Source: Narthecium ossifragum
Lineage: Eukaryota > Streptophyta > Magnoliopsida > Dioscoreales > Nartheciaceae
Assembly (NCBI GenBank): GCA_963920575.1
Contig: OY986972.1
Location: 19,876,083-19,940,082, forward strand
DNA length: 64,000 nucleotides
Reading direction: 5' to 3'
In this document: in pieces, positions 9,726 through 20,237 of the stretch
Position numbering within the stretch: the stretch's first letter is position 1
Layout: each line of letters opens with the position of its first letter
Program-made: the position numbers and the translations under genes
The notes under the pieces: generated by a model
Databases searched by the model: none
The model's input: the letters and a program-made list of their open reading frames with translations, nothing else
Told to the model about the DNA's origin: nothing

Positions 9726-12700
9726 TCAAATTGGGTTCCCTTGAAACGATGTGTGTTGGTGACAGCTGCTTGCTTGTGATGATGAAGGTTCGGAAATATG
9801 TTGACTCTACAAAAGTAAAATATTAACAAGATAATTTGAGTCAATACTTCGGCTATAGTATTTTAAACACAATGTTGACAAGATCAAATAAAGTCATTAC
9901 TGTTAGCAGTTGCGTATAAGTCCACCTCGTTGGATATGGATCATCATGATAATCTGAATGCCCTACGGGTGATGAAAAATTGGACCAAGCGATATCCTAT
10001 TGGTAAAGACGTGCACAAAAAAATTGTCATATCAAAATCATCAACTACTTAAAATATTTGCTATATATAAAAAGGTACCTGTGTAGTGACGACACTTTGT
10101 TGCGTCGAGGGTACTGCTTTTTTGGCCTTCCGTTTTTCAAGACAACTTTTGGGATGCTTCGTTGCCTTCCTTCCACCCCGATTCTTTACACCTTTGACCC
10201 TCCCCTCAACAATTTCTTTTGGGGGGTGCATGTCACTACCGTCAACTATATCAACTTTGGCCAAGTTGTCAGCCAACTCCGTAATTACCGTAAGGTTTTC
10301 TTCTAATTTTCGACGACCATTAGAACTAGTTCCCAACCTCAAACAATTTCTCATGTATTGGGATGCTATTCTCCCCGACCAAGTATGTAAGTCTTCATTT
10401 TCTTCAGTATGCTTGGTTCTGATTGGAAGGACATTCCTAGCAAATTTTGTCCATCTTGTCAGAATGTACTTCTGGGGTATTTCAACCATGTCGTGCATGC
10501 TAAAGACTTTTAGAGTATGACAACAAAGGAACCATGTAGTCTTAAACAACTTGCACATGCATTCCACATCACCGTTGTTAGGATCGAAAAGAACTTTATA
10601 CTCAAGATTCAAGTTCTTGTGTGGTGCCAGCATATACTCATGTGGGACTTGGTTCTCAATTTTCTGTTTTATGCGGTATGCTGAGGTTTGCAAGAACTCC
10701 TGCTGGAAGTATCTAAATACGGTGGGGGTATAAACCTCAGCAACTTGAATCATCAGAGGACAGTCAATCATAATGAGATTTGGAGTCTTTTGCCTTGATG
10801 CAAACTCTACTTCTAGCTCCTTATGTCTTTTCTTTTCCAATAACCTATGAAAGTGATGAAAGAAATCTCTTGCATTTAGATCACATCTTAAGTGCGTCTT
10901 CAGATCACTATTTAAGCTCTCACTCAGTTGTGTACTTCTGATCCCCAATGTAAAGGTCGACTTCATGTAGCATGATGCCCATTTTCCTTTCAAACGGTAG
11001 ATACCATCCAACCACAATTTTCCCTTACTTCCCGCGTAGGTCTCAGCCATAGTTGCCCATGCAGCTTCAAAGTCATCTTCGTTAGTGTCACACCCCGACC
11101 CAGAAAACCCATCCAGGACGGGGCGTGAGGGTTCCTATCACTATTCATCTTCAATCGGCGCGATACAAAGCGGAAAAGACGGATAATTTAAACAATTGTA
11201 TTCCAGAGGCGAAACAGATTCAATTATAATAACATCAATTTCAGATCATCCTCCAGCAACCTCAAGCGCCTCTGGATGTACTCGCGTCGCCCAAGGCCGA
11301 TCCTGTCGGCTCCACTGAGGAAGAACTGCCGCCTGCACCTGCAAACGCAGCCCGGGTAGGAGTGAGCGATAAGCTCAGTAGGGTTCTACTCTACGGCACA
11401 CTGAAGGGAGGAAAACAACAACAGTGTTGTCTCCCAGCCTAAGTCTAACGGATGCCACGGGTCCCATAACCCATCGATGTCCCAAGGGCTCCTGTCATGA
11501 ACCTCTCTCTTGGACACGTTACCAAGATCACCCTAAGCACTGACAGGGGAACAGTACCATGCAGGATCACCCTTACCCAGCAGGGATACCACTGCATGGG
11601 GACCACATCGGGAACACATCGATTGCATCCTTAGCACTTGGCTTTGGAAGACAACACGACCTCTAAATCTCAACACTGATCAGAGTCAACTAGCGTGAAT
11701 CCTCAAAAGACATGAGACTTGATCAAACAATCACACCCTACTCCTGACTACCCATCCACGGTCCTAAGGCTAGATCCGAGCTACCCGAGAGCCTCGGATC
11801 GGCGATCCAAACTATCGCCCGCTAACCTCAAATGCTTCTATTGCATACAATACATGAGCCTAGGCAAACATCTACCCTAGATGTCTCTACATGCCACATC
11901 ATCAATTATAAGTTCAACAGATATACAATAGCCCTCGGCACTCGCCGGCAAGAGGCTAAGGTTCCACAATTTCTGATTAGCTAGCACTCATAGCTAGCTA
12001 ATGGCTAAGCATACCATTGAGCAATTAACTACATCCAACATGTATTTAAAGGCAAGCCATAACATCGATTTACTCAAGGAAAATCAACACGCAATCCAAA
12101 CCTTAATCTTAATGGAAATCCCTTGAAAACTTCATGAAATCCACCTACATACTTCCCAACATATTTAGATACTAATCACAAATCAAATCCATCCAAGAAA
12201 GACCAGAAAACCAAGTTCAAAAGGGTCACGGACGATGTCACGGTCGATCCGGGGATCGACCGTGAGACCACGGACGATGTCACGGTCGATCCGGCGATCG
12301 ACCGTGAGACCCAAGCGAAGAAAACCAAGGGTGACGGTCGATCCACCCATCGGCACTGAGAAGCCCAAAACCAAACAGCGCCTGACGGTCGATGCGACGG
12401 TCGATCCGACGGTCGACCGTCAGGTAAATGGCAAAAAGAGGAGATCCCGCGGTCGATCCACCCATCGATCGTGGGAGTCCAAAATCCCGACAGAGCCCGA
12501 CGGTCAATGCGACGGTCGACCGTCAGGCCCAGAAAGGGTAAAACAACACTTGACGGTCGATGCACTGATCGACCGTCGAGCCTTGGCACAGTTCATCAGA
12601 ACAGTGCCGAAAATCCATTTCTTTGGATTTCAAGGATCAAATCATGTTGGAATAAGATGAAATTTTGCAAGCAAGTGTATTTAACCATGGGGAAGCTAAT

Positions 12701-14498
12701 GGAATGAAGAAATCCAGTTTTTGACGGTTAAATCTCCTATCTAGGTCCAAATGGACGAAAACCGACAAAACGACGATAATACGGAAACCAACCGTTAGAA
12801 TACTGAATTTGTAACGTAGGAATACCGGAAATGAACAACACTACACATGCAAGGAGTTACAAAGCATTCTAATATGTATTCCTACAGCGAAAGTACATAA
12901 AACCTATCCTAGGAGAACCCGATCCAAGGATCGAGGTAGAAACACCTACTTGAGCAAGTAGGGTAGCTCCTCCACGCGTCCCGCTGGTCAAGCCGTCAAG
13001 ATCCGCGCTCCGAAGCCCAAGTCTCCAAACCCTAGCTCAGCCGAAGGAGAGAGAAGGGAAGGAAAACGACAGGAGAAGAAGAGAAGGAAAGAGAAGAAAG
13101 GGACTTGGCTTATATAGAAAATCCAGATCTATCTCAACCGTTCGATTCGATCTTTCCCGATCGAGCTCCGATCCTCCGATCGGATGCACCCTAGAGATTC
13201 TAATCAAACACATACATCAATCAAAGTCAGTGTGTGGAACGCAGGTGTGAAACCGACCACCAGAGGGCATATTTACCAAAATGCCCCTGGAGTCCAAACC
13301 GCCACACGATCGCCCGATCGTGCCTGACGGGAACCAAACCAATAGGAAACCGGCTCTCGACCCACGTGGTCGAGCCAGGTCAGAGGGGCGGGCCCTCACA
13401 GTTAGTGTAGTCAAACATACACTTTCTGAATTCTGAGAACACCTGTGAACCACCCCCTAGGTGTTTCGTGACATTTTGTAAAATGTGCCAAGTGCATAAG
13501 CCATGCCAAGTGCCGGGCATTACCAATTGTAAAGCTTTCGCCATTGCAGCATCCTGATCAGTAAAAATAGTAATGGGCGCTTTACCTCCATGCGCCTTTA
13601 AAAATGTCTCAAATAGCCACTCAAAGGACTCTACAGTTTCATCATACAGAAGGGCAGCTCCGAATATAACCATCTGTTTGTGATGGTTAAACCCAGTGAA
13701 AACCCCGAATGGCCGCAAGCCTTTGTTTGTCCCGTATGTCGTATCAAAGGTAACCACATCACCAAAAACTTGATAATCGACAATCATTTCTACATCAGCC
13801 CAAAACATGTTTGTGATATGGTCTTCGGTATCCAACTGCATATCACTAAAAAATGAAGAATTTCTCATTTTTTTATTTTTAAAGTAAGTCAAGATGGCCC
13901 CCGTCTCACCATATTGCATACATCGTTGTCTCATATCTCGAAGGTATGATTTCTGATCCTCTACGGTATAGCCAACACAAGCTCTTCCCCCAGCCTCTAT
14001 CACTATTAGTTCATGTGTGTCCTTGGGCCTTAACCCAGCATCATGTGCCATTTCGATCATTCTACCCTGCACCTCGGTCACTTCTTTATTACACCTCAAC
14101 AAGTGCCTTGTTTCTTCAGGCTCGAGGTCATGGTTGTGCTCTTCTATGAATTGATGCACAATACATTTGTTTGATTCCCTCACAAATCTCACATCCAACT
14201 TCGCCTTGCACCCGACTCGAGTATCCCATCGATGCTGTACATCTTCACTCTCTCTTTTGTCTTTTTCCCGCTTCCCTTCTCTTGAACAACAAAATATCCT
14301 TTTTATCTCAACATGGTCTACTTTACTCTTTCGAAGGATATGCTTCCGTACTCCGAAACCCATTTTCTTACCATACCGCATCCAAAATTCCCATGCATGA
14401 TCCATACTGTCAAATTCCATACCAACTTCAGGCTTACATGAAACATGGTCCCCACTAGTTGACGAATTCGTGTTATTAGTGTTTTCAACGGTCTCCAT
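9726..14498 (-). CDS. FAR1-domain MULE transposase, open but interrupted by a solo LTR
   Basis: Predicted product about 758 aa, minus strand. The first coding block is 14498-13401 (366 codons) and continues in the same frame at 11080-10079 once the solo LTR and one GTTAG copy are discounted. Domains: FAR1 zinc-binding region (FCCSREGKR, GCKAKLDVRF, HNHDL, residues about 25-125); MULE DDE transposase with D in TFDTTYGTN, D in IFTDQDAAMAKA and E in STQLSESLNS; SWIM zinc finger CMCKLF...CCHTL. I infer two short 3' exons, 9996-9901 (32 codons) after donor CAG/GTACCT, and 9806-9726 ending TGA, both with good splice signals and kept phase. A 5'-UTR intron (14854-14500) is also suggested. No stop or frameshift was seen in the joined frame. 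It encodes a cut-and-paste transposase acting in the nucleus. A domesticated FAR1-related gene is less likely because TIRs flank it. As it stands the solo LTR interrupts it. Confidence 0.8.
11086..13400 (-). mobile_element. Solo LTR, family A copy 1, inside the MULE transposase
   Basis: 2315 bp bounded by a 5-bp TSD GTTAG (11081-11085 and 13401-13405). On the minus strand it starts TGTGAGGGCCC and ends GGGTCGGGGTGTGACA, the LTR-type TG...CA ends. It contains no gag, pol, primer-binding site or second LTR, so it is a solo LTR left by recombination. Minus-strand order: TATATAAG box (complement near 13107-13114), a CT-rich leader (13000-13100), a palindrome array (12580-12227), and near the 3' side a CTACTGAGCTTATCGCTCAC block (complement near 11370). 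That block recalls Del/Tekay-type Ty3/gypsy LTRs; the lineage is an inference. Confidence 0.9.
12227..12580. repeat. Array of short palindromes, GGTCGATC core
   Basis: Repeated hairpins such as ACGGTCGATC-CGGG-GATCGACCGT recur at irregular 30-60 bp spacing, in at least six to eight recognisable copies, with related half sites between them. The array makes overlapping Arg/Asp-rich open frames on both strands that are artefacts of the repeat. The equivalent array in copy 3 is at 34841-35228. Confidence 0.85.
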
Positions 14499-14996
14499 CC
14501 TAAAAAAATCTAAAATTGAATGTGCTTCAATACATCATATATCAATGTCAACTACATGTGAATCACATTTTACATATGTGTCAATATAAAATTTATATTG
14601 ACACATGTGGTACTGTGATGAAACTTTTAAAATTGTCCAGATCCAAATTTGAAGAAAAACCTGTCTACTAAAAATGCTTTGTAGAATCAAAGACGAAGGT
14701 GGATTTATGCTGTTGTTGCAAATGATGGTGGTTTGTATTTGATTTATTTTGTTTTTGTTTTTGTTTTTGTCGAGCCTATTACTCCAAGATGAGAAGTGGA
14801 GAAAAGGAAGAAAAAAAAAACAAAGGTATTTCACAACCAAATAAGAGTTCTTACCAGTAATAGGAGATCCTTCGGGTTTCCAATGACCAGATGAGAAGCG
14901 GAGAGGAAGCTTGATGGAAAGGGGATCACAACCGAATAGGAGATCTTTGGGTTTTCATTTTCCAATCTCCCATATGAGAAGCGGAGAAGTGGAGAG

Positions 14997-15219
14997 AAAG
15001 TGAGGAGAAAAGGGATTCAGGTGGAGGACTTTAATCCAGAGGACTCTCTCCTCTCTCTCTCTTCACACATTAATTGTTAACCCACGGGTCCCAACTTGAT
15101 GTCCACGTGGAGGAATCTCATGCAATCCAGGCGATCCCATCCCCCTTTGGGAATCCAACGGACACGAGAGCGTGATGCAGGGAATGCATCGCGCTCCGCG
15201 ATGCAGAGACCCCGAACCC
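14997..15219 (-). repeat. Right TIR of the FAR1-type MULE (223 bp)
   Basis: Inverted copy of 8527-8829. It contains a single full 26-bp hairpin unit plus the diverged partial unit, so it is 80 bp shorter, about three units. It lies upstream of the transposase and probably contains or adjoins its promoter. Confidence 0.85.
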
Positions 15220-16025
15220 CTCTCTCCTCATCGATGCTCGCGACTCCCCACCGCCGACGCCGATCATCGCCAGCCAACCTCGCCTCATCACTCACGTACC
15301 TCCTCTCTTCCGCGACCCTTCAGCTCCTTCTTCTCTTCTCTTTCCCTCTCCGACCTCCTCCACCCCTAACCCCTCCTTCTCCGGCACCATCAAACCCATC
15401 TATGGCCGCCGTCGACCGGATCTTGCCTTCCTCGCCTCGATTGGTGCCGGCGAGGGTGGAATAAGCTTCAGGAGGTCGAGGCGAAGCTTTTGGTGGCTTT
15501 ACTGGGAGTCGAGGAGGCTGTGGTTGATGAGATCGGGAGAATCTCAGTAGCGGCGGTCTAGGGCGTGGTCACCAGCAGTCTAGGACGTTGGAGAGGAGGG
15601 AGGCCGAGGAGGTCAGGCGGCGTCGTGGTTGGGATGGCGCTGGAGGGGTCGCAGGGGATCTAGGAAGGGGGAGACGAGCTCGGGGTGGTCGCCAAGCTCG
15701 AGGTTTGAAGTTCACAGGGGTTAATGGAGGTTGGGTTGCCGGATTTGCTGGAGGTGGTGGTAAATGGAGATGAGGGTGAGGAGGTTGCGGGGTAGAGGAG
15801 GGGAGGTGGTGCAGTCGAGGAGTAGGGAAGAAGGTGGAGGGTTGGGTGGTTGCAACGGTGGAGACTGGAGAGGACGCTAGAGATGGAGTTGGCCTGTCAC
15901 GTCTTGATCGGAAATCATGCGTGATCACAGACCTAGATTTACAATCATTTAGGATTTCCAAGTACTTCATAATCCACTTGCCATTCAATCATTAAAACAC
16001 ATCAATATTCAAACATCATCATAGC
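15220..16025. other. GC-rich flank right of the MULE
   Basis: Strongly GC-rich; the minus-strand frame 15988-15569 is proline-rich and low complexity, with no recognised domain. The stretch around 15828-15895 (GGGTTGGGTGGTTGCAACGG) recurs at about 23580-23625, so this belongs to a repeat family. No gene is called. Confidence 0.45.
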
Positions 16026-16148
16026 CAGGGGTGTCCAAAAAGCCCAAATGAACCGGCCCGGACCCGTCAGGGTTGTAGCCCAATCCACGTCCGGGCCCGG
16101 ACCCGTCAGGGCCGTAGCTCGGTCTGGCCCGGGTGTTGGCCCTGCTAG
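16026..16148 (+). mobile_element. hAT element terminus (fragment)
   Basis: Begins CAGGGGTGTCCAAAAAGCCC, a hAT-type terminus, followed by GGCCCGGACCCGTCAGGG-like subterminal repeats, as in the complete hAT at 47310. No transposase and no paired right end nearby. Confidence 0.55.
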
Positions 16149-16214
16149 AAAAAGAAACATCATCAGAGCACCTAAGAGTGGAAAAAGAAACGTCATCAGA
16201 GCACCTAAGAGTGG
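16149..16214. repeat. 33-bp tandem duplication
   Basis: AAAAAGAAACATCATCAGAG... (16149-16181) is repeated at 16182-16214 with one mismatch. Confidence 0.9.
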
Positions 16215-16286
16215 AAAAGTTACAATAATTTACAATATGATAAATTAGAGGAGGAAACAACTACTTTCCATTCAAAATACCACATT

Positions 16287-16591
16287 TGTTGTAAAATATG
16301 TGTACTAGAGAGCACACACTATATTTCAAGCAGAGAGCGGGAGATAGAGAGAATGAACACACACACTTATGGAAGTAATAGATAATGGATGAAAGCTTCT
16401 CTTCACTTCAATTGCCCCACACCTCATCAGCCAAGTGCCCTTATATAGGCATGGCATCCATAAGATGACAAAGGACATGCTGCATTTGCATCCCCCTTTC
16501 TACATGCATTTCTTACAATTTTTGACTTTTTGATCATCCACTTTTGACATTTTACATGCTATGTTGGTTACATGTTTCATATGTTACAACA
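16287..16591 (-). repeat. 3' LTR of the minus-strand copia element (305 bp)
   Basis: Starts (minus strand) TGTTGTAACATATGAAACATG and ends ATATTTTACAACA. It contains TATATAAGG (complement near 16442). Its first 200 bases match the truncated 5' LTR at 20014-20217. Confidence 0.85.
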
Positions 16592-16825
16592 CTCCCCACC
16601 ACTAAAGAAAATGTCTTATAAAAACATTTGTTAAGAAAAACCCTGTGGGTAAAAACTTAGCGAAGGAAAACAGTGCACTATTTTTTAGAGAGATATAAGG
16701 TTATCAAGGCTGTCTCATTAAAACCTTGCCAAGGAAAATCTAGTGGAAAAAAGCCTTAGAGAAGGAAAAAGAGTACAATACATGAATATTTCCATTACCC
16801 CCCCTCATAAAGATGTAAGATAAGT

Positions 16826-17326
16826 TTAAGCATTTAGATCTTTGAGACGACGCATATCGATCTCATGTACTAGCTTTCTGAATGTCATTGTCGGTAATGC
16901 ATTTGTAAATAAGTCGCCCAAGTTGTCACTAGAGCGTATTTGCTGGACATTAATATCGTCGTTCTTCTGAAGCTCATGCGTATAAAAAAACTTTGGAGAT
17001 GTATGCTTGGTTTTATCGCCTTTGATATATCCTCCTCTGATTTGAGCGATGCAAGCCGCATTATCTACATATAATATCGTCGGGGTATTCCTAATTGAAG
17101 ATAAGCCATAAGTGTCTTGAATATACTGTATCATACTTCTTAACCAGATACACTCTCGACTTGCTTCATGAATAACAAGTATCTCAACATGATTTGAAGA
17201 GGTGGTGGTTAATGTTTTTTTCCATAGATCTCCAAAATATAGCAGTGTTATCATAGAGAAAGATATACCCAGTTTGTGATTTGGCCTTATGTGGATCAGA
17301 AAGATAACAAGTATCTGCATAGCCAA
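16826..17326 (-). pseudogene. Copia RNase H domain remnant
   Basis: The minus-strand frame holds the copia RNase H end: SRECIWLRSMIQYIQ, ILYVDNAACIAQ (catalytic Asp) and KHTSPKFFYTHELQ. It is the C-terminal part of pol, next to the polypurine tract. Upstream segments are in other frames, so it is not expressible as a polyprotein. Confidence 0.8.
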
Positions 17327-17459
17327 CTAACTATGGCCTCAAATTATTTGAAAAAAATAGTCCGAGATATGTAGTTCCACGAATATAGCGTAATATGTGC
17401 TTGATTTCATTCCAATGCCTTCGGGTCAATGCATAACTGTAACTTGCTAATAAATTGAC

Positions 17460-18360
17460 TGCAAAGGCTATATCGGGCCATGTGCAATTTGCAAGATACA
17501 TGAGAGCTCTAATTGCACTAAGATTTGGTACTTCAGGACCAAGAAGCTATTCACATCTTCTTGATGGTGAAAAGGATCTTTCTTGACATCAAGAGATCGG
17601 ATCGCCATTGGGGAGCTCAATGGATGGGTTTTGTCCATATAAAATTGCCTCAGGACATTTTCTGTATATGTTGTTTGGTGAACCAATATTCCACTTGGAA
17701 GATGTTCGATCTAAGGCCGACACAAATTCTTGTTATTTTAAGATCCTTCATTTCAGATTCCTTCTTTAGATAGTCAGATACATTTATGAGCTCTTATGGA
17801 GTTCCAATTAGATTCAGGTCATCTACATATACTGTAATAATAGCAAATCCAGAGGCCGCTTTCTTGATGAATACACATGGACAAACTGAGTTGTTCGCAT
17901 ATCCTTCTTTTAGAAGATACTCACTGAGCCGATTGTACCACATCCGACCAGATTGGTTTAACCCATACAAGGATCTTTGAAGTTTAATAGAATACAGATC
18001 CCGAGATTTATTTGCTTCAGACAATTTAAGTCCTTCAGGGATCTTCGTATAAACGTCACTATCTAGTGACCCATATAGGTATGTTGTGATTACGTCAATT
18101 AGATGCATTTCCAATCTTTCTGAGACTGCTAAACCAATTAAAAATCGAAAGGTTATTGCATCAATTATGGGAGAGTATGTTTTATCGTAGTCTATACCAT
18201 ATTTCTGTGAGAAACATTGTGCTACAAATCGTGCCTTATATCACACTACTTCATCTTTCTCATTTCGCTTGCGCACAAATACTCATTTGTATCCCACTTG
18301 TTTGACATCTTCAGGTGTCTGGACTACAGGTCCAAAAACATTTCGTTTTACCAGTGAGTT
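17460..18360 (-). pseudogene. Copia reverse transcriptase remnant
   Basis: Minus-strand fragments cover the copia RT: ARFVAQCFSQKYGIDYDKTY, then IDVITTYLYGSLDSDVYTKIPEG, YSIKLQRSLYGLNQSGRMWY and the catalytic motif VYVDDLNLIGT (about 17800-17830). Several frameshifts and stops break the frame, for example after IGTP at 17794 and around 17690. Confidence 0.85.
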
Positions 18361-19269
18361 TAATTCAACTTGACTTCCTTCCATTTTGGCCAATTAGGCC
18401 TATGCCGACATTCTTCGATGATTTTTGGCTCAAGCTCTTCATTACTTTTGCTAATGTCAAGAGCAACTGCATAAGCAAATAAGTTGTCGACAACAGTTTC
18501 ATTTCTGTTCCACCTTTTCTCAGTGTGCACACAATTTATCGAGATCTCATGATTTTTAGAGATCTGGACCTCTTTCGGAGGTGCCTGAACCTCTTCGGGA
18601 GGTGTCAGAACATCCTCGGGAGGTGCTTGAACCTCTTCGGGAGGTGTCTTTTCGAATCGATTCTTATTTGGAATACAAACTTCATGTCTATTAATCTCTT
18701 CAGGAGTATCAACCTTATGGTCAGTTTGTCCTTATTCCTTTCTTTTCCATGGGACCTTATCCTTGACTTCAATAGGTCTCCCACGCTTCTGGCATGCTGT
18801 AGATTCACATGCTTTAGGATTCTCGGATTGTTCTTCAGGAACATTAATCTGAGCTGGAGCATTTGTAGTTAGAATATGTGATTTAATCACATGTTGTGAA
18901 TTAGTAAATGCATCAGGCATCTGATTCGTAATCTTCTACAAATTTATGATCTTCTGAACTTTGAGTTCAGTTTGACTTGTCCTAGAATCAAGATGAGACA
19001 ATCTCGAATTGTTCCATACAATTTCATTTTGAGCTTCTGGTTTCTTCTTGTCTCCCCCTAATGGTGTGAAAACTGACTCATCAAGTGACAGTCATCAAGA
19101 CGTGCTCTAAACAAATCTCCCGTTAAAGGCTCCAGATACCTAATGATAGAAGGAGAATCAAAGCAAACGTAAATACCAAGTCGACGTTGAGGACCCATCT
19201 TGGTTCTCTGAGGTGGAGGAATTGGAACATAAACAACACATTCAAAAATTCTTAAGTGAGAAGTATTTG
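18361..19269 (-). pseudogene. Copia pol linker between integrase and RT, decayed
   Basis: Low-complexity polar minus-strand sequence typical of the integrase C-terminal tail and linker, for example VFTPLGGDKKKPEAQNEIVW near 19030 and PEEVQ/EVQAP repeats at 18560-18650. In the latter, CTCTTCGGGAGGTG-like words recur at least four times. Frames are broken. Confidence 0.55.
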
Positions 19270-20010
19270 GTTGTTAGCCAAAGACAAGTTGCACTGGTGA
19301 AAATTTATAATATGTAGATGGTCTAACTCGGATAAAAAATGCTGCATGTAATACAACATGTCCCGAAGTCGAGACATGTAATTTGGATTTCATAAGCAAT
19401 GGTCTAATTATAAGTTGGAATACATTTAGGGTGTGTTTGGATACCGAGGGATCCGGGATCCCGCGGTATCCGCAGGGAGGTATGGGGAGGTATCCGCGGG
19501 CGCGGATACCTCCCTCGGCGTCCGCTCGAATCGAGCGGACGCCGAAATTGGAATCCGCCCTTGGGCGGATTCCAATTTTCGGGATCCGCGAGGAACCCGC
19601 GCGGAACCCAAACACTGGAACCCACGGTGTGGGTTCCCCGCGTTCACTGGATACACGGGATCCCGGCGGATCCCGTGTATTCAAACACGCCCTTAATAAG
19701 CGGATCCCGTGTATTCAAACACGCCCTTAATAAGTGATTCTGCTATGTCATTCTGAGTATGTGTGTGTGCAACAGGATGTTCCACATTTATCTCAACTGA
19801 TACACAATAATTTAAAAATGCTTGAGATGTAAACTCACCAGTATTATCAAAACGAATTGTCTTGAAGATTGGGAATTGGGCTCGTAACCAAATGATCTGA
19901 GCTAAAAGTTTAGCAAAAGCAATGTTACGTTTGGGAACCAAAGGACGGTCAATCGGAGCTCGATAAGTTTTTGTATTTCTAGCCTTCGGGCTCAAATCAT
20001 CCAAAAAAGA
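19270..20010 (-). pseudogene. Copia integrase remnant, split by a MITE
   Basis: Minus-strand frame 20010-19733 reads RNIAFAKLLAQIIWLRAQFP, IKTIRFDNTGEFTSQAF-like (catalytic Asp region) and VEHPVAHTHTQNDIAESLIK (catalytic Glu region). It continues after the MITE at 19428-19270 (RPLLMKSKLHVSTSGHVVLH, YYKFSPVQLVFG). The zinc-binding N-terminus is missing because of the LTR-integrase deletion junction near 20010. Confidence 0.8.
19429..19726. mobile_element. PIF/Harbinger (Tourist-like) MITE with duplicated 3' end
   Basis: TIRs GGGTGTGTTTGGATAC and GTATTCAAACACGCCC, with 3-bp TSD TTA (19426-19428; 19693-19695 or 19727-19729). The last 34 bp (CGGATCCCGTGTATTCAAAC...CTTAATAAG) are present twice in tandem, giving two right TIRs. 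Internal GC-rich inverted repeats carry GGATCC/GCGGAT words. Non-coding. Confidence 0.85.
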
Positions 20011-20013
20011 TAA

Positions 20014-20217
20014 GGGATGAAAGCTTCTCTTCACTTCAATTGCCCCACACCTCATCAACCAAGTGCCCTTATATAGGCATGGCATCCATAAGATGACAAA
20101 GGACATGCTGCATTTGCATCTCCTGTTTCTACATGCATTTATTACAATTTTGACTTTTTGGTCAGCCACTTTTGATATTTTGCATGTTGTTGGTTACATG
20201 TTTCACATGTTACAACA
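20014..20217 (-). repeat. Truncated 5' LTR of the minus-strand copia element
   Basis: Matches the first 200 bases of the 16287-16591 LTR (GGATGAAAGCTTCTC...ACATGTTACAACA). It stops abruptly where integrase sequence begins, marking an internal deletion. Confidence 0.8.
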
Positions 20218-20237
20218 ACATTCATATATTTCTTTTA

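Larger units (their letters stand above)
8527..15219 (-). mobile_element. FAR1-type Mutator-like element (MULE) with long TIRs
   Basis: Two inverted repeats, 8527-8829 and 14997-15219, face each other and bracket a FAR1/MULE transposase gene read on the minus strand. Both begin GGGTTCGGGGTCTCTGCATC on the outside. The nine bases outside each end, 8518-8526 and 15220-15228, are pyrimidine-rich and agree at 7 of 9 positions with C/T differences only, consistent with an aged 9-bp Mutator TSD, though low complexity weakens that. Without the nested solo LTR (11086-13400) the element would be about 4.4 kb, a usual size for an autonomous MULE. The gene starts about 500 bp inside the right TIR. Confidence 0.75.
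16287..20217 (-). mobile_element. Ty1/copia element, internally deleted (minus strand)
   Basis: Flanked by TSD ACATT (16282-16286 and 20218-20222). Ends are TGTTGTAA...TTACAACA. Order on the minus strand: truncated 5' LTR (20217-20014), direct junction into integrase, reverse transcriptase, RNase H, polypurine tract (GGTGGGGAG, complement of 16592-16600), intact 3' LTR (16591-16287). The rest of the 5' LTR, gag, protease and the start of integrase are gone. A PIF/Harbinger MITE sits in the integrase part. The element cannot move by its own products. Confidence 0.85.

Noticed and set aside
12176..12660. Overlapping open frames on both strands (up to 141 aa)
   Set aside because: They are translations of the palindrome array and read alike on both strands; no protein family.
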